Translations under genes and position numbers: made by a program
The notes under the pieces: model-generated
The model's database searches: none
The model's input: the letters and a program-made list of their open reading frames with translations, nothing else
Told to the model about the DNA's origin: nothing
Assembly: GCA_900768725.1 (NCBI GenBank)
Contig: CAAGDU010000081.1
Coordinates: 1-9,600, forward strand
Origin: Bacteroidales bacterium
GTDB taxonomy: Bacteria > Bacteroidota > Bacteroidia > Bacteroidales > Paludibacteraceae
Direction of reading: 5' to 3'
DNA length: 9,600 nucleotides
Part shown: positions 1-6,388 of the stretch, one piece after another
Layout: the number at the start of each line of letters is the position of its first letter
Position numbering within the stretch: the first letter of the stretch is position 1

Positions 1-1
1 T

Positions 2-988
2 GCGAGTCCTTTATCTTTCATCCTATGTCCTTCATCCAAAGAGACTTTCTCCCTCCCTTGTAGGGAGGGCTGGGGAGGGTCCTCTCTCTCCCCCTCCGCC
101 ATCAACACCTACATCGAGTGCCGTCGCAAGTTCTATTGGCAGTATGTGGAGCACCTGCGTCAGGTAGAGCCCGACACTCTGATTTTCGCTTCCAACACGC
201 TCGGCACCTTTGTCCATCGCGTGATGCAAGACCTATACCAAGACAGACTGAAAACCCCACTGGATGCTACATGGTTGGAGCAAACCGCCAACGACTCAGC
301 GCTGCTGACCGCCACCCTTCGGAGAGCCTACGACGAGGTGAGCCAAGAGAGTGGAGTAGAGTACCACTTTGACCGCCATCCGATGGAGAACATCGTGATT
401 ATTGAGTTTGTGAAGAACATCTTGCGCCGCGATAAGCAAGACGCACAAGACCACGGATTGACGATACTCCTCACGGAGGAAAAACGCTATTTCATGCTGG
501 ATGGCGTGAAGATAGGCGGCACTATCGACCGCATGGATAAGATTGGAGATAGGGTACGCATCGTGGACTATAAAACGGGCTCCTACCACGCCGAGCGATT
601 GGAAACCAAGTGGGATGACCTCTTCAAATCCCCCGATGCGCGCTATGTCCTCCAAACGCTCATCTACAGCGAAGCAGCGCTACACGATAATGTGAAAATG
701 AATGGTTCTGCAAGCCAATTTTCAAATTTACAAACTTGCAAATTTTCAAATTTACAATTGACTCCCCATCTCTATTTTACCCAAAAGAATCTCAACCAAA
801 CCGACGGCATGGTGAAGATAGACAGGGTAGCGGTAGAAAACTACCTCGACATCCGCAGCGAGTTTCTCGAACGACTGCAAAAGAAAGTGTCGGACATCAA
901 GTCCGACACCGAGTTCCATTTGGTAGAAGAACAGCATTGCTCCGAATACTGCCAATTCCGCTTAATCTGCCACCGTAGTGGAGCATAG
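2..988 (+). CDS. PD-(D/E)XK nuclease (AddB-like), C-terminal part, cut by left edge
   Basis: This is the C-terminal nuclease module of an AddB/RecB-like protein, expected to work with an AddA-type helicase-nuclease in double-strand-break processing in the cytoplasm. The frame is open from base 2 to the TAG at 986-988 (328 residues seen). Numbering from base 2: the family segment SAINTYIECRRKFYW around residues 33-47 contains Cys40; GTFVH gives His72; GTIDRMD gives Asp176; VDYKTG gives Asp189 and Lys191; QTLIY gives Gln218 and Tyr222. Cys313, Cys317 and Cys323 near the end complete, with Cys40, the one-plus-three cysteine set of an AddB/Cas4-type 4Fe-4S cluster. A GTG at 146 could be read as a start but lies after Cys40 and the conserved segment, so the gene must begin left of the window. 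Two repeat-derived stretches interrupt it in frame (about 8-85 and 717-760). The helicase-like N-terminal part is not visible, so pairing with AddA is inference. Confidence 0.88.
   Translation, partial: ASPLSFILCPSSKETFSLPCREGWGGSSLSPSAINTYIECRRKFYWQYVEHLRQVEPDTLIFASNTLGTFVHRVMQDLYQDRLKTPLDATWLEQTANDSALLTATLRRAYDEVSQESGVEYHFDRHPMENIVIIEFVKNILRRDKQDAQDHGLTILLTEEKRYFMLDGVKIGGTIDRMDKIGDRVRIVDYKTGSYHAERLETKWDDLFKSPDARYVLQTLIYSEAALHDNVKMNGSASQFSNLQTCKFSNLQLTPHLYFTQKNLNQTDGMVKIDRVAVENYLDIRSEFLERLQKKVSDIKSDTEFHLVEEQHCSEYCQFRLICHRSGA
44..85. repeat. GC-rich palindromic repeat inside the nuclease gene
   Basis: CCCTCCCT (51-58) and AGGGAGGG (62-69) form a perfect 8-bp inverted repeat with a 3-base loop, followed by CTGGGGAGGGTCC. 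I recognise this, from memory only, as a type of dispersed repeat common between genes in Bacteroidota. Here it is read in frame as linker residues just before the nuclease domain. The stretch before it (about 8-37) is low-complexity, with CTTTCATCC and CCTTCATCC units. Confidence 0.55.
717..760. repeat. Two-copy AATTTTCAAATTTACA repeat inside the nuclease gene
   Basis: The 16-mer AATTTTCAAATTTACA occurs at 717-732 and again, identical, at 741-756. The 24-base period is a whole number of codons, so it translates as two QFSNLQ/KFSNLQ-like units between the QTLIY motif and the following LTPHLYF strand. The same sequence, minus its first A, occurs twice in the leader of the TonB receptor gene (6540-6554 and 6556-6570). 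It is much more AT-rich than the surrounding coding sequence, which points to an inserted element. Confidence 0.85.
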
Positions 989-1006
989 AAAATGCAGTGC
1001 ATATAC

Positions 1007-1726
1007 TTACAAATATAAATCTTTGGTAAGTGCAGAATAGGCTACAGAACGAACTTGCCCTGCTTCCGATAAGCAAAGTTGTTCAGATATGAGGGGTGTT
1101 GTTGGTGCTTGACGAGAAAAAGAGATTAAGATTCTTTTGACCGGTTTAGATGCTGTGGTATGAATACAACAATGACGTATACAATACAACTGCATCACCC
1201 TCGCTTGTGTTAAAATCTCTTTCTCTGCATCTGCGGGTAGAATGAAAGTTACTATTCCGTTCTTGGTTAATAATCTTTCGGAATGTAATAACAAATCCGC
1301 GAAGGATAGCATATTGTTGTGCCTTGCATTTGTTCGCGTTTCATTGGGACATAGCAAACTATTTGAAAAATACGGCGGATTGGAAACAATCATGTCGTAT
1401 TTTTCTTTTGTTTCCCACTTTTGTAAAGAAGAACAATAGGCGTGTAGTCGATCGTTAAAAGGAGAATAGGCAAAATTATCTTTGGCTTGTTTTGCTGCCG
1501 AAGCATCTATATCTATACCATCAATAATACTTCTTGGAAAACGTTGAGCAAGAATTAATGCAACAAGACCACTACCTGTACCTATATCCAAGATACGCAA
1601 CTTGGCAAGGCTGTTTGATTCACTCCCTGCCCACGCTCCAAGTAACACACCATCAGTGCCCACTTTCATGGCACAATGGTCATGCCATACAATGAATTGC
1701 TTAAAACGAAAATAGGGTGAACTCAT
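1007..1726 (-). CDS. trmN6: tRNA1(Val) adenine-37 N6-methyltransferase TrmN6
   Basis: It transfers a methyl group from S-adenosylmethionine to N6 of adenosine 37 in tRNA1(Val), next to the anticodon, in the cytoplasm. The 239-residue product has the family N-terminus FRFKQFIVWHDHCAMKVGTDG (residues 6-26; shown here as the conserved opening), the SAM-binding motif I LDIGTGSGLVAL at about 46-57, an acidic IDID at about 71-74, the N6-adenine methylase motif NPPY at 116-119, and the characteristic C-terminal LTKDLYL. Length is normal for the family. The ATG at 1724-1726 puts the conserved N-terminus right at the start. It lies 12 bases after the stop of the leftward membrane-protein gene, so the two are probably co-transcribed. 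It converges with the nuclease gene with only 18 bases between stops. It is more AT-rich than its neighbours. Confidence 0.92.
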   Translation of the reverse strand: MSSPYFRFKQFIVWHDHCAMKVGTDGVLLGAWAGSESNSLAKLRILDIGTGSGLVALILAQRFPRSIIDGIDIDASAAKQAKDNFAYSPFNDRLHAYCSSLQKWETKEKYDMIVSNPPYFSNSLLCPNETRTNARHNNMLSFADLLLHSERLLTKNGIVTFILPADAEKEILTQARVMQLYCIRHCCIHTTASKPVKRILISFSRQAPTTPLISEQLCLSEAGQVRSVAYSALTKDLYL

Positions 1727-1738
1727 TAGTAATATATA

Positions 1739-2467
1739 CTATAACTGCATCTCTACAACAGGACATCTACTGCAGTCATGCTCGGGGTGGCTGTGTTCGG
1801 AGAACGCGTGAATACCCATGTAGATACCCAAACCGATAAACAATGCAGCGCATATATAGCGGAACCACTTCTCAAACGTACTCAGCCGATTCGTTAGATT
1901 ACCAATGCTAACCGCACTATAGCAGATTATCCACGCAATCACAATCACCGGCAGCCCTGTACCTAGCGCGAACACAAACGGCATGAGCCATGACCATGCA
2001 ATGGGCAGCGTTACCGCCATATCTATCATGGTAACGAAATATACCAAGCGGTGGGGACAAAACGCAATCGCGAAGAAAATACCCAGCATAAAGGACCACA
2101 AGTCTGTGAAGCGGCTGTCCAACTGCGACAACATCTTGTTGAGCCCGTGGTCATGCTCGTGGTGGTGATGCCCCGTAAAAAGAAGTACTATGCCGCAAAT
2201 CAGCATGAATGCTGCCAAAATAGGTTCTCCGTAATGCTCCAAGGCGTGTTGGAAGCCATCCGTCTGCGCCCCCAGCAAGAAAGGAACGCTCAACAACATA
2301 TACGTAACCAACTTGCCCAACACGAACATCAAGCCATTTAGTAACACGCGGTGCTTGTTGTTTATCTCGCGGTCAATATAACTGATGGCGGTAATGCTCG
2401 TGAATAACGTACAGGGGTCGAGTATCGTCAAAAGCCCGAAAAGAAAGGCTGTGAGAAGTTGCATCAT
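1739..2467 (-). CDS. CcdA/ArsG-like membrane protein with His/Cys-rich segments
   Basis: A 242-residue polytopic inner-membrane protein with about six hydrophobic helices. Cys19 sits in helix 1 (ILDPCTLF) and Cys137 in a later helix (AIAFCPHR), the paired-cysteine layout of the CcdA/DsbD transmembrane family, to which the ArsG-type efflux permeases are related; the stretch ITAISYIDRE also resembles ArsG-type proteins. Between helices 3 and 4 is a run with His100-103, His105 and His107, and the tail carries His225, His227, His230, Cys232 and Cys235, together suggesting binding of a soft or transition metal. Reductant transfer across the membrane, or metal(loid) export, are both possible; the substrate cannot be read from the sequence. 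Start is one of two tandem ATGs (2465-2467 or 2462-2464). It is first gene of a probable operon with trmN6 and has its own promoter at 2554-2585. Confidence 0.75.
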   Translation of the reverse strand: MMQLLTAFLFGLLTILDPCTLFTSITAISYIDREINNKHRVLLNGLMFVLGKLVTYMLLSVPFLLGAQTDGFQHALEHYGEPILAAFMLICGIVLLFTGHHHHEHDHGLNKMLSQLDSRFTDLWSFMLGIFFAIAFCPHRLVYFVTMIDMAVTLPIAWSWLMPFVFALGTGLPVIVIAWIICYSAVSIGNLTNRLSTFEKWFRYICAALFIGLGIYMGIHAFSEHSHPEHDCSRCPVVEMQL

Positions 2468-2478
2468 TATCGTTATTG

Positions 2479-2513
2479 TTTAGAGTGGAGAGTTTAGAGT
2501 TTAGGGTGGAGTG
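2479..2513. repeat. TTTAGAGTGGAG-type short repeat before the membrane-protein start
   Basis: TTTAGAGTGGAG (2479-2490), AGTTTAGAG (2491-2499) and TTTAGGGTGGAG (2500-2511) are degenerate tandem units. They lie in the expected leader of the leftward gene, about 12 bases before its ATG. The sequence resembles short dispersed repeats I know from Bacteroidota genomes; copy number elsewhere cannot be seen here. Confidence 0.6.
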
Positions 2514-2553
2514 TTTTTTTGGGAGGAGTACAATCATAATTTTAAATTGCCTG

Positions 2554-2585
2554 CAAAGGTACACTTTTTTTTTCAATTATGCAAT
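2554..2585 (-). promoter_or_regulatory. Bacteroidota-type promoter for the membrane protein-trmN6 operon
   Basis: Read leftward, ATTG (2585-2582) is followed by 20 bases and TACCTTTG (2561-2554), an exact match to the TAnnTTTG -7 box and 3 of 4 to the -33 TTTG. Transcription would begin near 2547, giving a leader of about 80 bases to the ATG at 2467. Confidence 0.7.
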
Positions 2586-3073
2586 AGGGTAAAATTTTTC
2601 TTTGTAAATATAGAAACTATAATAGAAATGTGAAATAGCACATATGTATACCATTTGCAAATAATTCACAAAACAAATCATAGTAAATTCACCGATCAAA
2701 TCACCAAGGGAGTAGAGTAGGGTATATATTTGTGAACAAAGTTCTATTCTGCTTATTCACTTATGAAAGCCGATTAAGACCATATATTCGGATTGTTCAT
2801 ATAATATGTTTCGAAAAATATAATGTATTGAAAAACAGTAGTTATAATGTTTACTTTATGTAAACACATGCTACCTTTTACATAAGGCGAGTGCTATGGA
2901 TTCTTAATTTCTTTTATCCATCAAAAACAAGTATCATAAACCATTGAAATTCTATATATTATATTCCTTACTTAATATACTAATCAGCATCGTTATGAAC
3001 ATGAGATGTGTATATTAGTGCAGAAATGTATTTATGAGTATTTCACAAAGATGAATTTATTTATGTGTTGAAT
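2586..3073. other. AT-rich gene-free stretch with TGTGAA motifs and dyads
   Basis: About 490 bases with no convincing open frame or RNA gene. It contains the hexamer TGTGAA or its complement TTCACA at 2629-2634, 2665-2670, 2731-2736 and 3042-3047, continuing as the operator-like dyad around the next promoter. TATATTTG at 2725-2732 matches a -7 box but has no TTTG at the right distance. Overlapping inverted repeats lie at 2849-2885. Nothing else can be identified. Confidence 0.6.
2849..2885. repeat. Two overlapping, mutually exclusive inverted repeats
   Basis: GTTTAC (2849-2854) pairs with GTAAAC (2860-2865) across a 5-base loop, while TTATGTAAA (2856-2864) pairs with TTTACATAA (2877-2885) across 12 bases. 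The two pairings share 2860-2864. No T-run follows either, so they do not look like a terminator. Confidence 0.5.
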
Positions 3074-3145
3074 TGTGAATTTTAATTTTGAAAATACATT
3101 TGCATATATCAAAAAGTATTCGTATCTTTGCATCCGAAATTCACA
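3074..3145. promoter_or_regulatory. Candidate operator dyad flanking the regulator promoter
   Basis: TGTGAATTT (3074-3082) and its exact complement AAATTCACA (3137-3145) bracket the -33 and -7 boxes; the right arm covers the expected transcription start. This placement would suit autoregulation by the adjacent helix-turn-helix protein, perhaps by looping. That link is inference. Confidence 0.45.
3099..3130 (+). promoter_or_regulatory. Bacteroidota-type promoter of the XRE regulator
   Basis: TTTG (3099-3102), exactly 20 bases, then TATCTTTG (3123-3130): a full match to the -33/-7 consensus of the phylum's primary sigma factor. Transcription should begin near 3137, so a start codon at 3075 is excluded and the ATG at 3165 is favoured. 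Confidence 0.85.
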
Positions 3146-3150
3146 TAAAT

Positions 3151-3168
3151 ATGGACGTAATACTATGA
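3151..3168 (+). CDS. Possible five-codon leader ORF overlapping the regulator start
   Basis: ATG GAC GTA ATA CTA TGA (MDVIL) begins 14 bases after the predicted transcription start, and its stop overlaps the regulator ATG as ATGA. This geometry would allow translational coupling. An ORF this short could be chance. Confidence 0.25.
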   Translation: MDVIL

Positions 3169-3719
3169 ATGAGCGTGAAAGATTACTGAAATTGATAGCA
3201 GATAATAATATGTCTGCTAAGCAGTTTGCCGCTGAAGTGGGTATTCAGGCAGGAACTATCAGCAATATAGTGAACGGGCGAAATAATCCCAGTTTGGATG
3301 TGATGCAACGTGTGCTAAATCGTTTTCGGACGCTGAGTAGCGATTGGTTGATTTTAGGTGTGGGCAATATGTACCGCACAGAGGGCGGCAAGGAGAACAA
3401 AGAGATTGTACAAAATGGTCAGATTAGTTTGAATAATCTGAATAGTCAGAGTGTTCAGAACGCTTTGAATACCGACAAACAGCAGGAGATACCCGGTTTC
3501 AGCGATGCCATCGCCTTGCCACAACACCCCATAGAGAAACCCTATCCATCATCAAGACCTATGACAGGCTCTTCATCTGCTATGTCCAGTGAAACACCGC
3601 AGTCGTCAACCACAAAAAAACAACAGACTGCCCCCATGGAGCAGCCTGCTGCAAAACAGATTGAACGTATTATCGTGTTTTATTCAGACGGTACATTTGA
3701 TGAAATCTCATCAAAGTGA
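3165..3719 (+). CDS. XRE-family helix-turn-helix regulator
   Basis: A 184-residue cytoplasmic DNA-binding protein. Residues 1-70 form an XRE/Cro-type domain: helix 2 AKQFAAEVG (18-26) and recognition helix around AGTISNIVNGRNNPS (29-43), followed by LSSDWLILGVGNMY (57-70), which is typical of Bacteroidota members. Residues 72-165 are a low-complexity Gln/Ser/Pro-rich linker without a known domain. The C-terminal IERIIVFYSDGTFDEI (166-181) is a short strand-like motif I associate with a recurring Bacteroidota XRE group; its role is not known to me. The frame is open upstream to a GTG at 3075, but that lies before the promoter, so the ATG at 3165 is chosen. A five-codon open frame (3151-3168) overlaps the start as ATGA. 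The gene meets lon tail to tail. The target genes are unknown; autoregulation is plausible. Confidence 0.88.
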   Translation: MNERERLLKLIADNNMSAKQFAAEVGIQAGTISNIVNGRNNPSLDVMQRVLNRFRTLSSDWLILGVGNMYRTEGGKENKEIVQNGQISLNNLNSQSVQNALNTDKQQEIPGFSDAIALPQHPIEKPYPSSRPMTGSSSAMSSETPQSSTTKKQQTAPMEQPAAKQIERIIVFYSDGTFDEISSK

Positions 3720-3720
3720 T

Positions 3721-6168
3721 TTACGAATTACGATTTACAAGAGCGAAGTGGATAACTTCTTGGATATCTTGCACATAGTGGAAGGTAAGCCCTTTGAGGT
3801 ATATTTGGGGAATCTCCGCCACGTCTTTGCGGTTGTCTCCACAGAGCACGAGGTCGGTTATGCCGGCGCGTTTCGCGGCTAAAATCTTCTCTTTTACTCC
3901 GCCTATTGGCAGCACTTTTCCTCGCAGCGTCATCTCTCCTGTCATGGCGATGCGTGGACGCACTTTGCGTTGGGTGAAGGCACTCACCAAGGCGGTGGTC
4001 ATCGTGATGCCCGCGCTGGGACCATCTTTGGGGATTGCTCCTTCCGGCACGTGTATATGTACCGACTTGGTTTCCAAGTCTTTTTGCTTGATTCCAAACT
4101 CCTGCGCGTGAGCTTTGATATAGCCGAGTGCCAATGTGGCGGACTCCTTCATCACATCGCCGAGGTTGCCGGTGAGCGTGAGCGTAGGGGTCTTGCTCGG
4201 CGAGAGAGAGGCTTCAATGAACAGTATCTCGCCGCCGACCTGCGTCCACGCCAAGCCCGTTACCACGCCTATGTACTTATTCGTTTCCCATGAGTCGCGG
4301 CTGTAGCGCGGTTGCCCAAGGTATTCTATCAAATCCTCTCGGGTGATGGTGGTGTTGTATTCCTGTTCTAATGCTAACTTCGTGTCCACTTTGCGGCAGA
4401 TTGCGGCAATCTTTCTGTCCAGCGACCGCACGCCGGATTCGCGTGTGTAGTCGTCAATGATATGCCCGATAATCTCCTTGCGGAACTTCAGTTGCGCGGG
4501 TTTGATACCGTGCTTTGCCAACTCGTTGGGAATAAGGTGTCGCTTGGCAATCTCTTCCTTTTCTTCCTGCAAGTAGCCTGTCATCTCAATGAGTTCCATT
4601 CGGTCGAGTAGGGGACGCGGGATGGAGTCGAGGCTGTTTGCCGTAGCGATAAAGAGCACGTGGCTGAGGTCGTAGTTGATGTCAAGGAAGTTGTCGTGGA
4701 AAGTGCTGTTTTGCTCGGGGTCCAGCACTTCCAGCAGCGCGGCAGTGGGGTCTCCGGCATGGGTATTGGCACCGATCTTGTCTATCTCATCCAATACGAA
4801 AACGGGGTTCGAAGTGCCTACTTTTCGCAGGGATTGGATGATTCTGCCGGGCATGGCTCCGATATAGGTACGCCTATGTCCGCGAATCTCCGCCTCGTCG
4901 TGCAAACCGCCCAAGGAAATACGCGCATACTTCCTGCCGAGTGCCGTAGCGATGGACTTTCCGAGACTGGTTTTTCCGACTCCCGGAGGTCCGTATAGGC
5001 AGAGAATGGGGGTATTTTGCACTGCTTCGCCATTCTTCGCGGGTTGCATTTGTTGCAATTGTCGTTGCACGGCAAGGTATTCTACCACGCGCTCTTTCAC
5101 TTTCTCCATACCGTAATGGTCGTGGTCAAGCACAGCTTGCGCGTTCTTTAGGTCGAAGTTATCAGCCGTATATTCTCCCCACGGGAGGTCTAACAGTGTG
5201 TCGAGATAGTTCTCTTGGGTGGTGTATTCGGGCGAGTGGGTAGGGATGCGCTCCAGTTTGCGCAATTCCTTGTCGAAGACCTCTTGCACGGCAGCCGACC
5301 ACTTCTTCTGCGCGGCCCGCTCGCGCATCTCTTTGGCGCGCTCTGCACCAGTCTCTCCCAACTCCTTTTGGATGGTCTCCATCTGCTGGTGGAGATAGAA
5401 CTCGCGTTGCTGCTTGGTCATTTCTTCCTCGGTCTTCGACTGTATGTCTGCCTTCATTTGGAGCACCTGCACCTCTTTGTTCAGCAGTTCGAGCAAACGG
5501 AAAGAACGCTCGCTAATGGATTGATATTGAAGCAGTTTCTGCTTGTCTTCAATCTTAAATTCAAAGTTTGTACAGATGTAATTGACGAGGGTAGGCGGGT
5601 TGTCGATGCTCTTGAGTGTCAGGCTTGCCTCGGGAGGGATGTTATTGGCTTTTTGCAGCAACTGAATCGCTTGGTCTTTGATGTTGCTGACAATTGCCAA
5701 GAACTCCTTGTCGCCTTTGCGGGGGAACTCCTCGGGAATGCGGTGTATGCGCGCTTTCAAGCCGTTGCGGGAGGGCGTGAACTCATCTACTTGTATGCGT
5801 TCTATGCCTTCCAAGATGACCATCTTCGTCCCGCTCTGAATTTCAATGATTTGCATTACTCGTGCGGCTGTCCCAAGCGTGTAGAGATCGCTTTCCTTGG
5901 GTTCTTGCGTATCTTTTTCTTTTTGGCAGCAGACGGCTACGAGTTGCTCTTTGTTGTAGGCGTTGGTAACTAGTTTCAGCGATTTGGGTCGTCCAACGGC
6001 AACGGGCATCATCACGCCCGGGAAAAGGACGCGGTTACGCAGTGGCAACACGTCTAAGACATCGCCATCGTTGAGCGCAATGTTGTCGCTGTCGTTTCCT
6101 TGGATGATGGAAACGACTCGCTTGGTGTTTGGTGTAGTTTGTTCGTTGTCTAAATAGTCAATGAGCAT
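3721..6168 (-). CDS. lon: ATP-dependent protease Lon (LonA)
   Basis: A cytoplasmic ATP-driven serine protease that degrades damaged and some regulatory proteins. All 815 residues are present, normal for LonA. The N-terminal substrate-binding domain starts near DVLPLRNRVLFPGVMMPV (39-56) and runs into a long helical section (about 205-320). The AAA+ domain has Walker A GPPGVGKT (393-400), Walker B VFVLDEID (456-463) and TAN (509-511) as sensor 1. The protease domain holds PKDGPSAG with the catalytic Ser718 and KEKILAA with Lys761, spaced 43 residues apart as in E. coli Lon (Ser679/Lys722). Start is the ATG at 6166-6168, which leaves a usual N-terminal extension of about 35 residues. The C-terminal tail VNRNS is encoded by an imperfect direct repeat. 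It is transcribed alone from a promoter near 6312-6343; I see no heat-shock operator such as CIRCE. Confidence 0.98.
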   Translation of the reverse strand: MLIDYLDNEQTTPNTKRVVSIIQGNDSDNIALNDGDVLDVLPLRNRVLFPGVMMPVAVGRPKSLKLVTNAYNKEQLVAVCCQKEKDTQEPKESDLYTLGTAARVMQIIEIQSGTKMVILEGIERIQVDEFTPSRNGLKARIHRIPEEFPRKGDKEFLAIVSNIKDQAIQLLQKANNIPPEASLTLKSIDNPPTLVNYICTNFEFKIEDKQKLLQYQSISERSFRLLELLNKEVQVLQMKADIQSKTEEEMTKQQREFYLHQQMETIQKELGETGAERAKEMRERAAQKKWSAAVQEVFDKELRKLERIPTHSPEYTTQENYLDTLLDLPWGEYTADNFDLKNAQAVLDHDHYGMEKVKERVVEYLAVQRQLQQMQPAKNGEAVQNTPILCLYGPPGVGKTSLGKSIATALGRKYARISLGGLHDEAEIRGHRRTYIGAMPGRIIQSLRKVGTSNPVFVLDEIDKIGANTHAGDPTAALLEVLDPEQNSTFHDNFLDINYDLSHVLFIATANSLDSIPRPLLDRMELIEMTGYLQEEKEEIAKRHLIPNELAKHGIKPAQLKFRKEIIGHIIDDYTRESGVRSLDRKIAAICRKVDTKLALEQEYNTTITREDLIEYLGQPRYSRDSWETNKYIGVVTGLAWTQVGGEILFIEASLSPSKTPTLTLTGNLGDVMKESATLALGYIKAHAQEFGIKQKDLETKSVHIHVPEGAIPKDGPSAGITMTTALVSAFTQRKVRPRIAMTGEMTLRGKVLPIGGVKEKILAAKRAGITDLVLCGDNRKDVAEIPQIYLKGLTFHYVQDIQEVIHFALVNRNS

Positions 6169-6224
6169 AAAATGGAAAATAGGGAATAAAATTATTTATA
6201 GTTAAGTTTATATTTGGTAATTAT

Positions 6225-6256
6225 TTTACATAATCAAGATTAAAGTAGTATCTTTG
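6225..6256 (+). promoter_or_regulatory. Possible rightward promoter within the lon leader
   Basis: TTTA (6225-6228), 20 bases, TATCTTTG (6249-6256). It points away from lon, would transcribe antisense to the lon leader and across the lon promoter, and reads toward the receptor gene about 330 bases on. Only a seven-codon frame (ATG at 6258) follows directly. Confidence 0.4.
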
Positions 6257-6311
6257 TATGCAAATTCAGTTTCACACTTGAAAACAAAATACTAATCATC
6301 AAAAACGGCTG

Positions 6312-6343
6312 CAAAGTTAGTAAAAAAAATTGTAATATGCAAG
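6312..6343 (-). promoter_or_regulatory. Probable lon promoter
   Basis: Read leftward: CTTG (6343-6340), 20 bases, then TAACTTTG (6319-6312). The -7 box is an exact TAnnTTTG match; the -33 is 3 of 4. The leader to the lon ATG would be about 135 bases, AT-rich and without an obvious Shine-Dalgarno. Confidence 0.7.
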
Positions 6344-6388
6344 AGGTTTGTAGAAAATTACGTGTTCGTAAATAGACACTATAGACAA

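Noticed and set aside
717..760. CRISPR-like repeat
   Set aside because: Only two units with an 8-base gap inside a coding frame; no spacers, no cas genes.
1005..1031. ACTTAC/GTAAGT dyad as a terminator between the nuclease and trmN6 genes
   Set aside because: The stem is weak and AT-rich, lies mostly in trmN6 coding sequence and has no T-run.
2725..2732. TATATTTG as a rightward promoter in the gene-free stretch
   Set aside because: No TTTG-like element lies 19-21 bases upstream and no gene follows closely.
3075..3164. Upstream in-frame GTG start for the XRE regulator at 3075
   Set aside because: It lies before a full consensus promoter (3099-3130), and the family N-terminus fits the ATG at 3165.
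5215..5973. 252-codon rightward open frame inside lon
   Set aside because: It is antisense to a complete Lon protein, is Leu/Phe-rich without recognisable motifs, and has no promoter; a shadow of lon codon use.
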